Of a stretch of DNA of 39,658 nt, positions 31,951-38,798 are shown piece by piece. Location of the stretch: NCBI GenBank assembly GCA_036504895.1, contig DASXUJ010000019.1, positions 1 through 39,658 of the forward strand, given 5' to 3'. A model generated the notes under the pieces. The model did not search any database. It saw nothing but the letters and a program-made list of their open reading frames with translations, and was not told the DNA's origin. A program made the translations under genes and the position numbers. Numbering within the stretch: position 1 is the first letter of the stretch; each line of letters begins with the position of its first letter. Source of the stretch: Syntrophorhabdaceae bacterium. Lineage in GTDB: Bacteria > Desulfobacterota > Syntrophorhabdia > Syntrophorhabdales > Syntrophorhabdaceae.

Positions 31951-33265
31951 TGCCCGAAACCTTTGCTTTCAGGCGCATGAAATCCTCCCTGAAAGGCTCT
32001 TTCCTCTTTGGCGCGATCCCTGCCACTATAAGACCGGATGACGTGCTCCTCACGTAGATCCTCCTGTAATACACAAAGAAGTTGACATAGAGCCCGAAGA
32101 GCATAAGGGCAAAACCCGTCCAGACGAGCCACACGCCCGGGTCCTTCGATATTTCGAGGCCCGTAAAATATTCTTCCCTGATGTCGTCGAGTCGCATGGT
32201 TACCCCGGCAAGCTCTTTTTCTCTCAGGTTCTCCACGTCTCTTAAAAACCACGAAGTTCTGGGCCTGCCGTCGTCGAGGTATGCCACGAGGACCCCGGGA
32301 CCGAAATTATGGACCTTGTTCTCGAACCTGACCACCATGAGAAGGAGGCCGTCCTTCTTGAAAGTCTCCCGTTCCTTCAGGACAACACGTTCGCCCCCGA
32401 TGCGGAAGGAGAAGGACGGTTTCTGCCCGTACGAGGACTGATAGACGTGAATGCCTTTATAGTAAAGGGGATCGTTGACCCGTATCTCCTTTTCCATTAT
32501 TTTTTTCCCCTTGTCGATCACCTGAATACGGCTCACGTAATCCCTGGGCTCGCCTCCGGGATAAAAGGATACCTTGAAATCGTCGCATTTAAGCGAAAAG
32601 CCGAGGCTCCGCTCAACAGGCCTTTCCCCCCGCAAGGTCGCCCGGTCAGCCGTCTCGCCCTTCATGAGGACCATGTATCCCCTGTATCCGAAGAGGGCGC
32701 CCACCAATCCTCCGAGGACGATGAAGATGATGCTTGCGTGGATCATGAAGACCCCGTAACGGGACCATCTGCCTTTCTCGTAGACCGACCCTCCCGTCTC
32801 ATTGCTCACAAGGCGGTAAGAGCGGCCGAGGGCCTGCTCCGCATCGTTGCGGCTCTTACCCGGGGCTTCGAAGTGCATCTCCATGCGTCTCATGGCCGGC
32901 TCGTCCGGAATGCCTGCGGCCACGGCTCCCGTTCGGATGAAACGGGAGAACCGGCCCGCGGTGCAGAGAATGAGGTTTATCATGAAAAGCACGATGAGAA
33001 AATAAAACCAGGCAGAGTGGTATGCGTCGTCGAGACTGAAGAATTTTATGAACTTTACCGTACTTGCAGAGTAGACGGAAAGATACTCCTCCATCGGGGC
33101 CCCCTGCTTTATCACCGTTCCGAGGACGGACCCGGCGGCGATCAGGGCGAGGAGGAATATGGTGAATTTTACCGAAGATAAGAACCGGTAAACCCCGTTC
33201 AGGAGCCCTTTCCCCAGGCCCCCGTTACTATCCTCAGACTTACCGTCGATTATTTTTTGTGACAT
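31940..33265 (-). CDS. resB: System II cytochrome c biogenesis protein ResB (Ccs1)
   Basis: The 441-residue protein has the ResB pattern: three N-terminal membrane helices (about 33-55, 83-105, 170-195, the third with the conserved His in FMIHASII), a large external domain (about 200-390) and a last helix (VWLVWTGFALMLFGLYVNFFVYY). It partners CcsB in haem export and ligation. Its start lies 16 bases inside the cytochrome gene, and its end overlaps ccsB by 11 bases, so three genes form one coupled unit. Confidence 0.92.
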   Translation of the reverse strand: MSQKIIDGKSEDSNGGLGKGLLNGVYRFLSSVKFTIFLLALIAAGSVLGTVIKQGAPMEEYLSVYSASTVKFIKFFSLDDAYHSAWFYFLIVLFMINLILCTAGRFSRFIRTGAVAAGIPDEPAMRRMEMHFEAPGKSRNDAEQALGRSYRLVSNETGGSVYEKGRWSRYGVFMIHASIIFIVLGGLVGALFGYRGYMVLMKGETADRATLRGERPVERSLGFSLKCDDFKVSFYPGGEPRDYVSRIQVIDKGKKIMEKEIRVNDPLYYKGIHVYQSSYGQKPSFSFRIGGERVVLKERETFKKDGLLLMVVRFENKVHNFGPGVLVAYLDDGRPRTSWFLRDVENLREKELAGVTMRLDDIREEYFTGLEISKDPGVWLVWTGFALMLFGLYVNFFVYYRRIYVRSTSSGLIVAGIAPKRKEPFREDFMRLKAKVSGNES

Positions 33266-33630
33266 TCATTACATTTTACGGGTGCGCTCACGCCCTTCCT
33301 GACGCTTTCCTTGTGACAAGTCTGGCATTGCTTGTGAAACGCATCCTTTGCCGTGGGAGCGCCGTCTTTCGCCTCCTTGAGCATGTGGCATTTCACGCAG
33401 CTCACGTAGGCTTTTCCCGCCAACTCTTTATGGTGGCAGGTCTTGCAGGCGATCTTCGCCTTATCTACATGGGTGGGATGAGAGAACGGCACGGGCGCCA
33501 TCTTTGCCCCTTCGATTTTAATGGGCGCCGTATCGGCGGGTGCAGTCTGGGCCGACGCGGCATGATAGGCGCAAAAGACTAAAAGGGAGGCCACCAGCAG
33601 CATCAGAAAATTAAGGGTTTTAGTTTTCAT
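33250..33630 (-). CDS. Tetraheme c-type cytochrome (c3/c7-like), periplasmic
   Basis: The 126-residue precursor has a signal peptide (KTKTLNFLMLLVASLLVF...ASAQ) and four CXXCH haem motifs: CKTCH, CVKCH, CQTCH and CNECH, with further His residues (FSHPTHV, HHK, FHK) as likely sixth ligands. The layout fits class III cytochromes c3 or a related c7. It would carry electrons in the periplasm. ATG 33630 has GAGG six bases upstream and begins the signal peptide; the frame is open further upstream but without such features. It heads the resB-ccsB-purQ-ihfB operon, with a promoter at 33659-33687. Confidence 0.9.
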   Translation of the reverse strand: MKTKTLNFLMLLVASLLVFCAYHAASAQTAPADTAPIKIEGAKMAPVPFSHPTHVDKAKIACKTCHHKELAGKAYVSCVKCHMLKEAKDGAPTAKDAFHKQCQTCHKESVRKGVSAPVKCNECHKK

Positions 33631-33658
33631 ATCATACCTCGACGAGATATTTTCCCTC

Positions 33659-33687
33659 ATGTTACAAAAACTTCGCTGTAATGTCAA
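33659..33687 (-). promoter_or_regulatory. Promoter of the cytochrome-resB-ccsB-purQ-ihfB operon
   Basis: Minus strand perfect TTGACA (33682-33687), 17 bases, TAACAT (33659-33664, 4 of 6), about 30 bases before the cytochrome start. Confidence 0.6.
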
Positions 33688-33787
33688 GGTATTAAGAGAT
33701 TGGAAGAAGGCGGGGCCCGCTACTACCGGAGGCGACGGAATAGACTTCCCGCCTGTCCCGGACCCTCGTGGAGGCATCCGGATTGAG

Positions 33788-33816
33788 TTGACATGGATAA
33801 TGAAACACGACAGAAT
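33788..33816 (+). promoter_or_regulatory. Promoter of the DUF4234-DUF2752 pair
   Basis: TTGACA (33788-33793), 17 bases, CAGAAT (33811-33816, 4 of 6). The in-frame ATG at 33793 overlaps the -35 element, which supports the later start at 33853. Confidence 0.55.
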
Positions 33817-33852
33817 AGGGAGACTTCACGAAATAATATAAAAGGGGGAGCC

Positions 33853-34233
33853 ATGGAAGATCGAGCCGGTGTTCCCGGCGGGGGAGAGAAATTCGTATCG
33901 AGTATTCTGCTGGACATCATCCTGTGGATCATAACCTGCGGCATCTATGGCCTCTTCTGGACGGCCCGGCAGATGAAGGCGGTAAACTACCTCCTCGGCC
34001 GGGAGAAATTCAGTTTCCTGAAGTGGCTGCTCTTTTGCCTCATTACCTGCGGCATCTATCATATCTTCTATGAATATTCGATGGCCCAATCCCTGGTGGA
34101 AGTCCAGGGCAGGCTGGGGAGGCCCGTGGCATCGAGCCTTCCGGTGATCAGCGTGATACTCTCCGTGATAGGACTCTATATCGTGGCGGATGCCATCCAG
34201 CAAGACGAGATTAACAGGCTTTTCGGCAGGTGA
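33853..34233 (+). CDS. DUF4234-type small membrane protein
   Basis: The 126-residue protein has three hydrophobic segments. The first two contain the same phrase, ITCGIYGLFW and ITCGIYHIFYEY, typical of DUF4234 proteins; the third is VISVILSVIGLYIVADAI. It is probably an inner-membrane protein of unknown function. I chose ATG 33853 because GGGGGAG precedes it closely and because the upstream in-frame ATG lies within the promoter. The DUF2752 gene begins 13 bases after its stop. Confidence 0.8.
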   Translation: MEDRAGVPGGGEKFVSSILLDIILWIITCGIYGLFWTARQMKAVNYLLGREKFSFLKWLLFCLITCGIYHIFYEYSMAQSLVEVQGRLGRPVASSLPVISVILSVIGLYIVADAIQQDEINRLFGR

Positions 34234-34246
34234 AGAGGAGAGAGCA

Positions 34247-34729
34247 TTGAAAGTTCGGGAGATGGAGTCGATCGATCCGGGGCATGGGGCCTTCTCTTCG
34301 AGGGAAGAAGGGGCAGAAAATTATTGCCTGAAAAAGTACCTGCTCCCCCGAAAAATGGCGATAGCCTTTCTTGCGGGTCTCGGGAGCATCTCCCTCCTTT
34401 ATCTCCTCGGGGCGCTCCCCCTCCTTCATGCGGCCATGTCTTCCCTTTCATTCTGCCCTTTCCGGCTCCTTACGCACCTGGACTGCCCCGGGTGCGGAAT
34501 GACGCGGTCACTGATGGCCCTCGCCTCGGGCGATCCGTGGAGGGCGGCCTGTCTCCATCCCTTCTCCTTCTTTCTTATTTTTGTGGTATGTCTCAGCCTT
34601 ATGCCCGCGCCATGGCTCAGGAGGGCGCCCCGGCGAACGGCCGGATTGCTCGTCGGGTTTTATATGGCGACGCTTGTGGCCGTGGTCGTCTACTGGATTG
34701 TGTTCAAGGTCCTGGAGCTCCAATTTTGA
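34247..34729 (+). CDS. DUF2752-domain membrane protein
   Basis: The 160-residue protein has a charged N-terminus, a first membrane helix (AIAFLAGLGSISLLYLLGAL), the DUF2752 signature CPFRLLTHLDCPGCGMTRSLMAL, a His in LHPFSFF, and two more helices. The function of this family is unknown; the CPGCG motif could bind a metal or form disulfides. I place the start at TTG 34247, since GAGGAG lies six bases before it, whereas ATG 34262 has no properly spaced site. It follows the DUF4234 gene by 13 bases, and DUF2752 proteins are often neighbours of small TM2/CD225/DUF4234-like membrane proteins. Confidence 0.8.
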   Translation: MKVREMESIDPGHGAFSSREEGAENYCLKKYLLPRKMAIAFLAGLGSISLLYLLGALPLLHAAMSSLSFCPFRLLTHLDCPGCGMTRSLMALASGDPWRAACLHPFSFFLIFVVCLSLMPAPWLRRAPRRTAGLLVGFYMATLVAVVVYWIVFKVLELQF

Positions 34730-34744
34730 AGTCGAGCGCCCCTT

Positions 34745-35494
34745 CTATCTTTTTCTGAGCCGTTCCAATGGAACGGGCGCATTCACGGGGTACATCGGTT
34801 CCACCAGGGTCCACCACCCGGCCTTTTGATATTGCGAAAACTCCATGCGGCAGACGAATTTGATATTTTTGTACGCCAGATCGAAGGGAGCGATCACCCG
34901 GCAGGGCGCCCCATGGTCATGGGTAAGGGGTTTTCCGTCCTGTCCGAAGGCGAGGAGACACTCCTTTTTCGGGTCAACCAGGTCTTTGATTGCAAAAGAT
35001 TCGATGTAGTGGTCCTGCCCGAAAGGCTGACTGCCGGTCGATCCGAGAGAATGGAATGTCACGTAGGCGACCCCATCCGTGAGCTTCACCTTTTTTAGCA
35101 GCTCCTGGAATCTTATCCCCTTCCATTCCACATCCTGTATCGACCACCCTTCGACGCAGTGGAAATCGGAAATCTGCGAGACCTGGGGCATGGCCTGAAG
35201 CTCCGCGTAGGAGAGGCGTATCGGTTTCTCCACGAGACCGTCAAGGAGCAGCGCGAAAGGCTCCCTTGATTTCGTCTCTTTCCAGTATATTGTTCCCGTA
35301 CCGGCATCGAAGGCGAAGGTATCCCTCTCGACGGTCCTTACGGGGAAGGTGCGCAGGAAAAACGCTCTAAGGGATGACGGGATGGCAAGGATCGCAGGCG
35401 CCACCGCCAGGGCGGCAAGAAAGAGGCGCCTCGTGAAGCCGCCGGCTTTCCCGCTCCCGGAGCCGTCGGTTCCGGCAGGCGCGGTTATTGACAT
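34745..35494 (-). CDS. Sulfite-oxidase-fold molybdopterin oxidoreductase (membrane-anchored or Tat-exported)
   Basis: The 249-residue protein has an RR-containing N-terminus (FTRRLFLAAL) with a hydrophobic stretch, then the oxidoreductase molybdopterin-binding domain. The molybdenum-ligand Cys is in FHCVEGWSIQDVEW, and cofactor-binding features include TFHSL and HGAPCRVIAPFDLAYKNIKFV. It resembles the MsrP/YedY group and uncharacterised relatives that reduce or oxidise small oxo-compounds outside the cytoplasm. There is no MsrQ-like haem partner here. Its ATG touches the stop codon of the HMA gene, so the two are coupled. Confidence 0.87.
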   Translation of the reverse strand: MSITAPAGTDGSGSGKAGGFTRRLFLAALAVAPAILAIPSSLRAFFLRTFPVRTVERDTFAFDAGTGTIYWKETKSREPFALLLDGLVEKPIRLSYAELQAMPQVSQISDFHCVEGWSIQDVEWKGIRFQELLKKVKLTDGVAYVTFHSLGSTGSQPFGQDHYIESFAIKDLVDPKKECLLAFGQDGKPLTHDHGAPCRVIAPFDLAYKNIKFVCRMEFSQYQKAGWWTLVEPMYPVNAPVPLERLRKR

Positions 35495-35695
35495 CTACTT
35501 TACCTTATAACCCGCTGCCTCGATGGCGGCCACGATATCTTCTTTCTTCACCCGGGTCTCATCGTAATGCACCTTTGCGGCGCCTATGGTTACCTCTGAA
35601 TCCGCGATGCCGCCCAATGTCTTCAGGGCCTTGTCCACCTGCATGACGCAGTGCTGACAGCTCATCCCCTCGATGCTGATTATGGTCTCCTCCAT
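35495..35695 (-). CDS. HMA-domain metallochaperone (CopZ/MerP-like)
   Basis: This complete 66-residue heavy-metal-associated domain has the ferredoxin-like beta-alpha-beta fold. GMSCQHC supplies the two cysteines that bind Cu(I) or another soft metal. It lacks a signal peptide, so it is cytoplasmic and more like CopZ than MerP. The start at ATG 35695 follows GGGAG by seven bases and matches the usual length; the longer open frame upstream has no domain sequence. It lies between cutA and the molybdoenzyme gene, a metal-related setting. No copper ATPase is in the window. Confidence 0.9.
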   Translation of the reverse strand: MEETIISIEGMSCQHCVMQVDKALKTLGGIADSEVTIGAAKVHYDETRVKKEDIVAAIEAAGYKVK

Positions 35696-35744
35696 GGTTG
35701 GTCTCCCTTCTATTTTAATGTAATAGTATAAGTACCGGCGGACT

Positions 35745-36083
35745 TTAACACAAGGAGCCGTCCGGGGGCGCGGTCTCCTCGATGACCCATGCCCTGTAGC
35801 CCGGCAGGGCATTATCGATCATCGTGGCGGTTATCTCGGGCAGCTCGTAGGGATGAAGCTTTTTTATGACCCCCTCAATCCTATCGTAATGGGATCTCCT
35901 GCTTTTGAGCACGCAGAGCCACTCCTCGGCCTCTTCCAGATTGCCCTTCCACCAATAGATGCTTTGTATGGGACCATTGATCTGGGCGCAGGCCGCAAGC
36001 CTTTCCCCGACCAGCCGCCTTCCGATCGTCTCCGCCGTCTCTCTGGCAGCGGCAGTGAAGGTGATCTGTATAATCTCTTCCAT
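35745..36083 (-). CDS. cutA: CutA divalent-cation tolerance protein
   Basis: The 112-residue protein matches CutA1: ITFTAAARETAETIGRRLVGERLAACAQI, then INGPIQSIYWWKGNLEEAEEWLCVLKS and LHPYELPEI, the most conserved part. CutA is a very stable trimer with a ferredoxin-like fold, linked to copper and divalent metal tolerance although its mechanism is unclear. GGGG precedes the ATG. It is first in the cutA-HMA-molybdoenzyme group and is divergent from maf. Confidence 0.94.
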   Translation of the reverse strand: MEEIIQITFTAAARETAETIGRRLVGERLAACAQINGPIQSIYWWKGNLEEAEEWLCVLKSRRSHYDRIEGVIKKLHPYELPEITATMIDNALPGYRAWVIEETAPPDGSLC

Positions 36084-36116
36084 AGGGACCCCTTTTTTTG
36101 TTACAATAGATTTATC

Positions 36117-36145
36117 TTGAAATTATAGCTAATTTCATATATTTT
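36117..36145 (+). promoter_or_regulatory. Promoter of maf-yggS-argH
   Basis: TTGAAA (36117-36122, 5 of 6), 17 bases, TATTTT (36140-36145, 4 of 6), ending 25 bases before the maf ATG. It overlaps the opposite promoter of cutA. Confidence 0.5.
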
Positions 36146-36150
36146 TTCTA
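36122..36150 (-). promoter_or_regulatory. Promoter of cutA
   Basis: Minus strand TAGAAA (36145-36150, 4 of 6), 17 bases, perfect TATAAT (36122-36127). Because it lies on top of the maf promoter, polymerase could hardly use both at once. Confidence 0.5.
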
Positions 36151-36169
36151 TTCTACGACAGGAGCGGGC

Positions 36170-36760
36170 ATGTTTCAGGTAAAGGACGGAGTTTCAATTA
36201 TATTAGCAAGCGAATCCACGAGACGGATTGATATATTAAGGAGTCTGGGCATCTCTTTTTCGATCATCCCCCCTGATATAGACGAACGGAGAGAAAAAGA
36301 TGAGACGCCAAGGGACTTTGTGCTGAGGATCTCTCTTGAGAAGGCGCAGAAGGTGGGCTCTCATTTTCCGGATAAATGGGTGATCGGGGCGGACACGATC
36401 GTCGTGAACAGGGGGAAGGTCCTCGGGAAGCCGAAGGACGACGCCGATGCCTTCAATATGCTGAAATCGCTCCGGAATAAATGGCACAAGGTGATGACGG
36501 GCTATTGCGTCCTCAACGTATCGAAAAGTATCATGTACCGCGATGCGGTCGAGACGAGGGTTTTCGTGAGAGACCTTTCCGATGAGGAAATCATCAAGTA
36601 TATCCGGACCTCCGAACCCCTCGGGAAGGCAGGCTCCTATGCCGTCCAGGGTAAGGGCGGCTACATGGTAAAAGAGATAAAAGGCTCCTATTCGAACGTG
36701 GTGGGCCTTCCCATCTGCGAGGTGGCAGAGGTCCTCCTCTCCCTGGGCGTTCTTTCGTGA
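36170..36760 (+). CDS. maf: Maf-family nucleoside triphosphate pyrophosphatase
   Basis: The 196-residue protein shows the Maf signatures: ILASESTRRIDIL near the N-terminus, the catalytic VIGADTIVV, LGKPKDDADAFNML, EPLGKAGSYAVQGKG and GSYSNVVGLP. Such enzymes hydrolyse dTTP, UTP or modified nucleotides to monophosphates, keeping them out of nucleic acid. AGGAG lies upstream of ATG 36170. Its TGA overlaps the start of yggS. Confidence 0.93.
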   Translation: MFQVKDGVSIILASESTRRIDILRSLGISFSIIPPDIDERREKDETPRDFVLRISLEKAQKVGSHFPDKWVIGADTIVVNRGKVLGKPKDDADAFNMLKSLRNKWHKVMTGYCVLNVSKSIMYRDAVETRVFVRDLSDEEIIKYIRTSEPLGKAGSYAVQGKGGYMVKEIKGSYSNVVGLPICEVAEVLLSLGVLS

Positions 36761-37428
36761 TGGATATCGAGGATATAATAAGCTCTGTAAAGAGTCGCAT
36801 TGCGGCCTCCGCGTTGAAATCCGGCAGGTCGGGGTCCGAAGTATTGCTCATAGGCGTGACGAAAAGGGTGGACCGGGAGCGGATCAGAGAGGCCGCCAGG
36901 GCGGGCATAACCGATTTCGGAGAGAACTACATCCAGGAAGCCAGGAAAAAGATAGAGGGATTTGAAGAAAAGGTACGCTGGCACATGATAGGTCATCTGC
37001 AGACGAACAAACTGAAATATATACCGGGACTCTTCTCCTTCGTCCATTCCATCGACCGGTGGGAGCTTGCGGAAGGGCTCGACAAATACGGCACGCCCAT
37101 AGAGATACTCTTCGAGATCAACCTCTCGGGTGAGGCTTCCAAGCAGGGAACGGACGAAGAGGGCTTGAGACGCATGCTGGAGCGGTCCCACGCCCTTGCC
37201 CACGTGAAGCCGGCAGGACTCATGACCATGGCGCCATATGTAGCCGATCCTGAAGAGGTGCGGGGCCTGTTCGCATCCTTACGGGAGATGCTCGGGCGGG
37301 CGAACAGGGAATTCGGACTCGGGATGAAAGAACTCTCCATGGGCATGTCCTCTGATTTCGAGGTGGCCGTCGAGGAGGGCGCCACCATGGTAAGAGTGGG
37401 TACCGCGCTCTTCGGAGAGAGAATATGA
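36760..37428 (+). CDS. yggS: YggS-family pyridoxal phosphate homeostasis protein
   Basis: The 222-residue single-domain TIM-barrel PLP protein carries the PLP lysine in LIGVTKRV (Lys35) and the motifs FGENYIQEA, WHMIGHLQTNK, GLMTMAP and LSMGMSSDFEVAVEEGATMVRVGTALFG. It has no known reaction and holds or buffers PLP. ATG 36760 overlaps the maf stop by one base; a GTG one codon earlier is an alternative start. Its end overlaps argH by four bases. Confidence 0.93.
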   Translation: MDIEDIISSVKSRIAASALKSGRSGSEVLLIGVTKRVDRERIREAARAGITDFGENYIQEARKKIEGFEEKVRWHMIGHLQTNKLKYIPGLFSFVHSIDRWELAEGLDKYGTPIEILFEINLSGEASKQGTDEEGLRRMLERSHALAHVKPAGLMTMAPYVADPEEVRGLFASLREMLGRANREFGLGMKELSMGMSSDFEVAVEEGATMVRVGTALFGERI

Positions 37429-38798
37429 AGGCCTGGGGCGGCAGGTTCAAAGGGGAGACGAACCCCCTCATGGAGCGCTACAGCGCTTCCATCGATTTCG
37501 ATTGGGTCCTGTACAAGTATGATATAGAAGGGAGCAAGGCCCATGCGGCCATGCTCCATAAAATAGGCATCCTTACGGAGGAGGAGAAATCCTCCCTGGT
37601 CCGCGGCCTCGACGAGATAAAAGAGGAGATCGAAGAGGGGCGCTTCGCCTTCTCGGCATCGCAGGAAGATATCCACATGCATATCGAGGCGCGCCTCATT
37701 GAAAAGACGGGTGACGCGGGCAAGAAGCTTCACACGGGCAGAAGCAGGAACGACCAGGTGGCGCTCGACGTGCGCCTTTACCTGAAGGATGAGCTGGCGC
37801 AGATAGAGCGCGCCCTCCACGGGCTTCTCAAGGCACTTGTGAAGAAGGGGGAAAAGGAGAAAGAGGCCTTCATGCCCGGCTACACTCATATGCAGAGGGC
37901 CCAGGCGGTGCCTTTCAGCCATTACCTCCTCTCCTACTATTATATGTTTAAAAGGGACAGGGAGCGCCTGAAAAGGGTTATGGAGGCGATCGACGTGCTG
38001 CCCCTGGGCGCGGGGGCGCTCGCGGGATCGACCATACCCCTCGATCGGGAATTCGTAAGACGTGAGCTGGGATTTGCAAAGATCTCCGAGAATAGTATGG
38101 ATACGGTGGCCGACAGGGATTTTATCCTCGATGCCCTATTTGCCGTGACCATGATCATGACCCACCTCTCGCGGATATCGGAAGACCTGATCATCTATTC
38201 CACGGAGGAATTTAACTTCATCGCCCTTCCCGACGAGCTCTGCACAGGAAGCAGCCTCATGCCCCACAAGAAGAACCCCGATGCCCTCGAACTGACGAGG
38301 GGCAAGACTTCCCGGGTGATTGCCGACCTCTTCGCCCTTTTTACCCTGATGAAGGGTCTTCCCATGACATACAACCGGGACCTCCAGGAGGACAAGGAGC
38401 CCCTTTTCCACGCGGTGAGTACCGTACGCGACGGCCTCGCAATCATGACCCTCTGCGTGCGGGGGGTGGAATTGAACCGGAAAAGAATGGAGGAGGCGGT
38501 GCGGCAAAGTTTCATGCCCGCCGTGGAGGTTGCGGAATACCTTACCGTGAGGGGTGTGCCTTTCAGGGAGGCCCACGGGATCGCCGGCGCCATGGTGAGG
38601 GACTGCGAGGAAAAGGGGAAGACCTTTTCCGAAATGAAGCTGGAAGAGATGAAAGGCTTCTCTGTGGTTTTTGAAACGGATATTTTTGACTATATAGACC
38701 CCGTACGGATCCTGAAGAACAGGCGGACGAAAGGAGCGGCTTCTTTTGTCGAAGTGGAGAGCCAACTTGACGCGGAAAAAATATATCTTACTCTTTAG
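37425..38798 (+). CDS. argH: Argininosuccinate lyase
   Basis: The 457-residue enzyme of the fumarase/aspartase superfamily cleaves argininosuccinate to arginine and fumarate in the last step of arginine synthesis. Visible signatures are MKAWGGRF at the start, HTGRSRNDQVALDVRLY (103-119) and the catalytic loop GSSLMPHKKNPD (275-286). Length is normal. The ATG overlaps the yggS stop (ATGA), and its own last 32 bases overlap the lipoprotein gene that follows. argG, the usual neighbour, is not present upstream here. Confidence 0.96.
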   Translation: MKAWGGRFKGETNPLMERYSASIDFDWVLYKYDIEGSKAHAAMLHKIGILTEEEKSSLVRGLDEIKEEIEEGRFAFSASQEDIHMHIEARLIEKTGDAGKKLHTGRSRNDQVALDVRLYLKDELAQIERALHGLLKALVKKGEKEKEAFMPGYTHMQRAQAVPFSHYLLSYYYMFKRDRERLKRVMEAIDVLPLGAGALAGSTIPLDREFVRRELGFAKISENSMDTVADRDFILDALFAVTMIMTHLSRISEDLIIYSTEEFNFIALPDELCTGSSLMPHKKNPDALELTRGKTSRVIADLFALFTLMKGLPMTYNRDLQEDKEPLFHAVSTVRDGLAIMTLCVRGVELNRKRMEEAVRQSFMPAVEVAEYLTVRGVPFREAHGIAGAMVRDCEEKGKTFSEMKLEEMKGFSVVFETDIFDYIDPVRILKNRRTKGAASFVEVESQLDAEKIYLTL

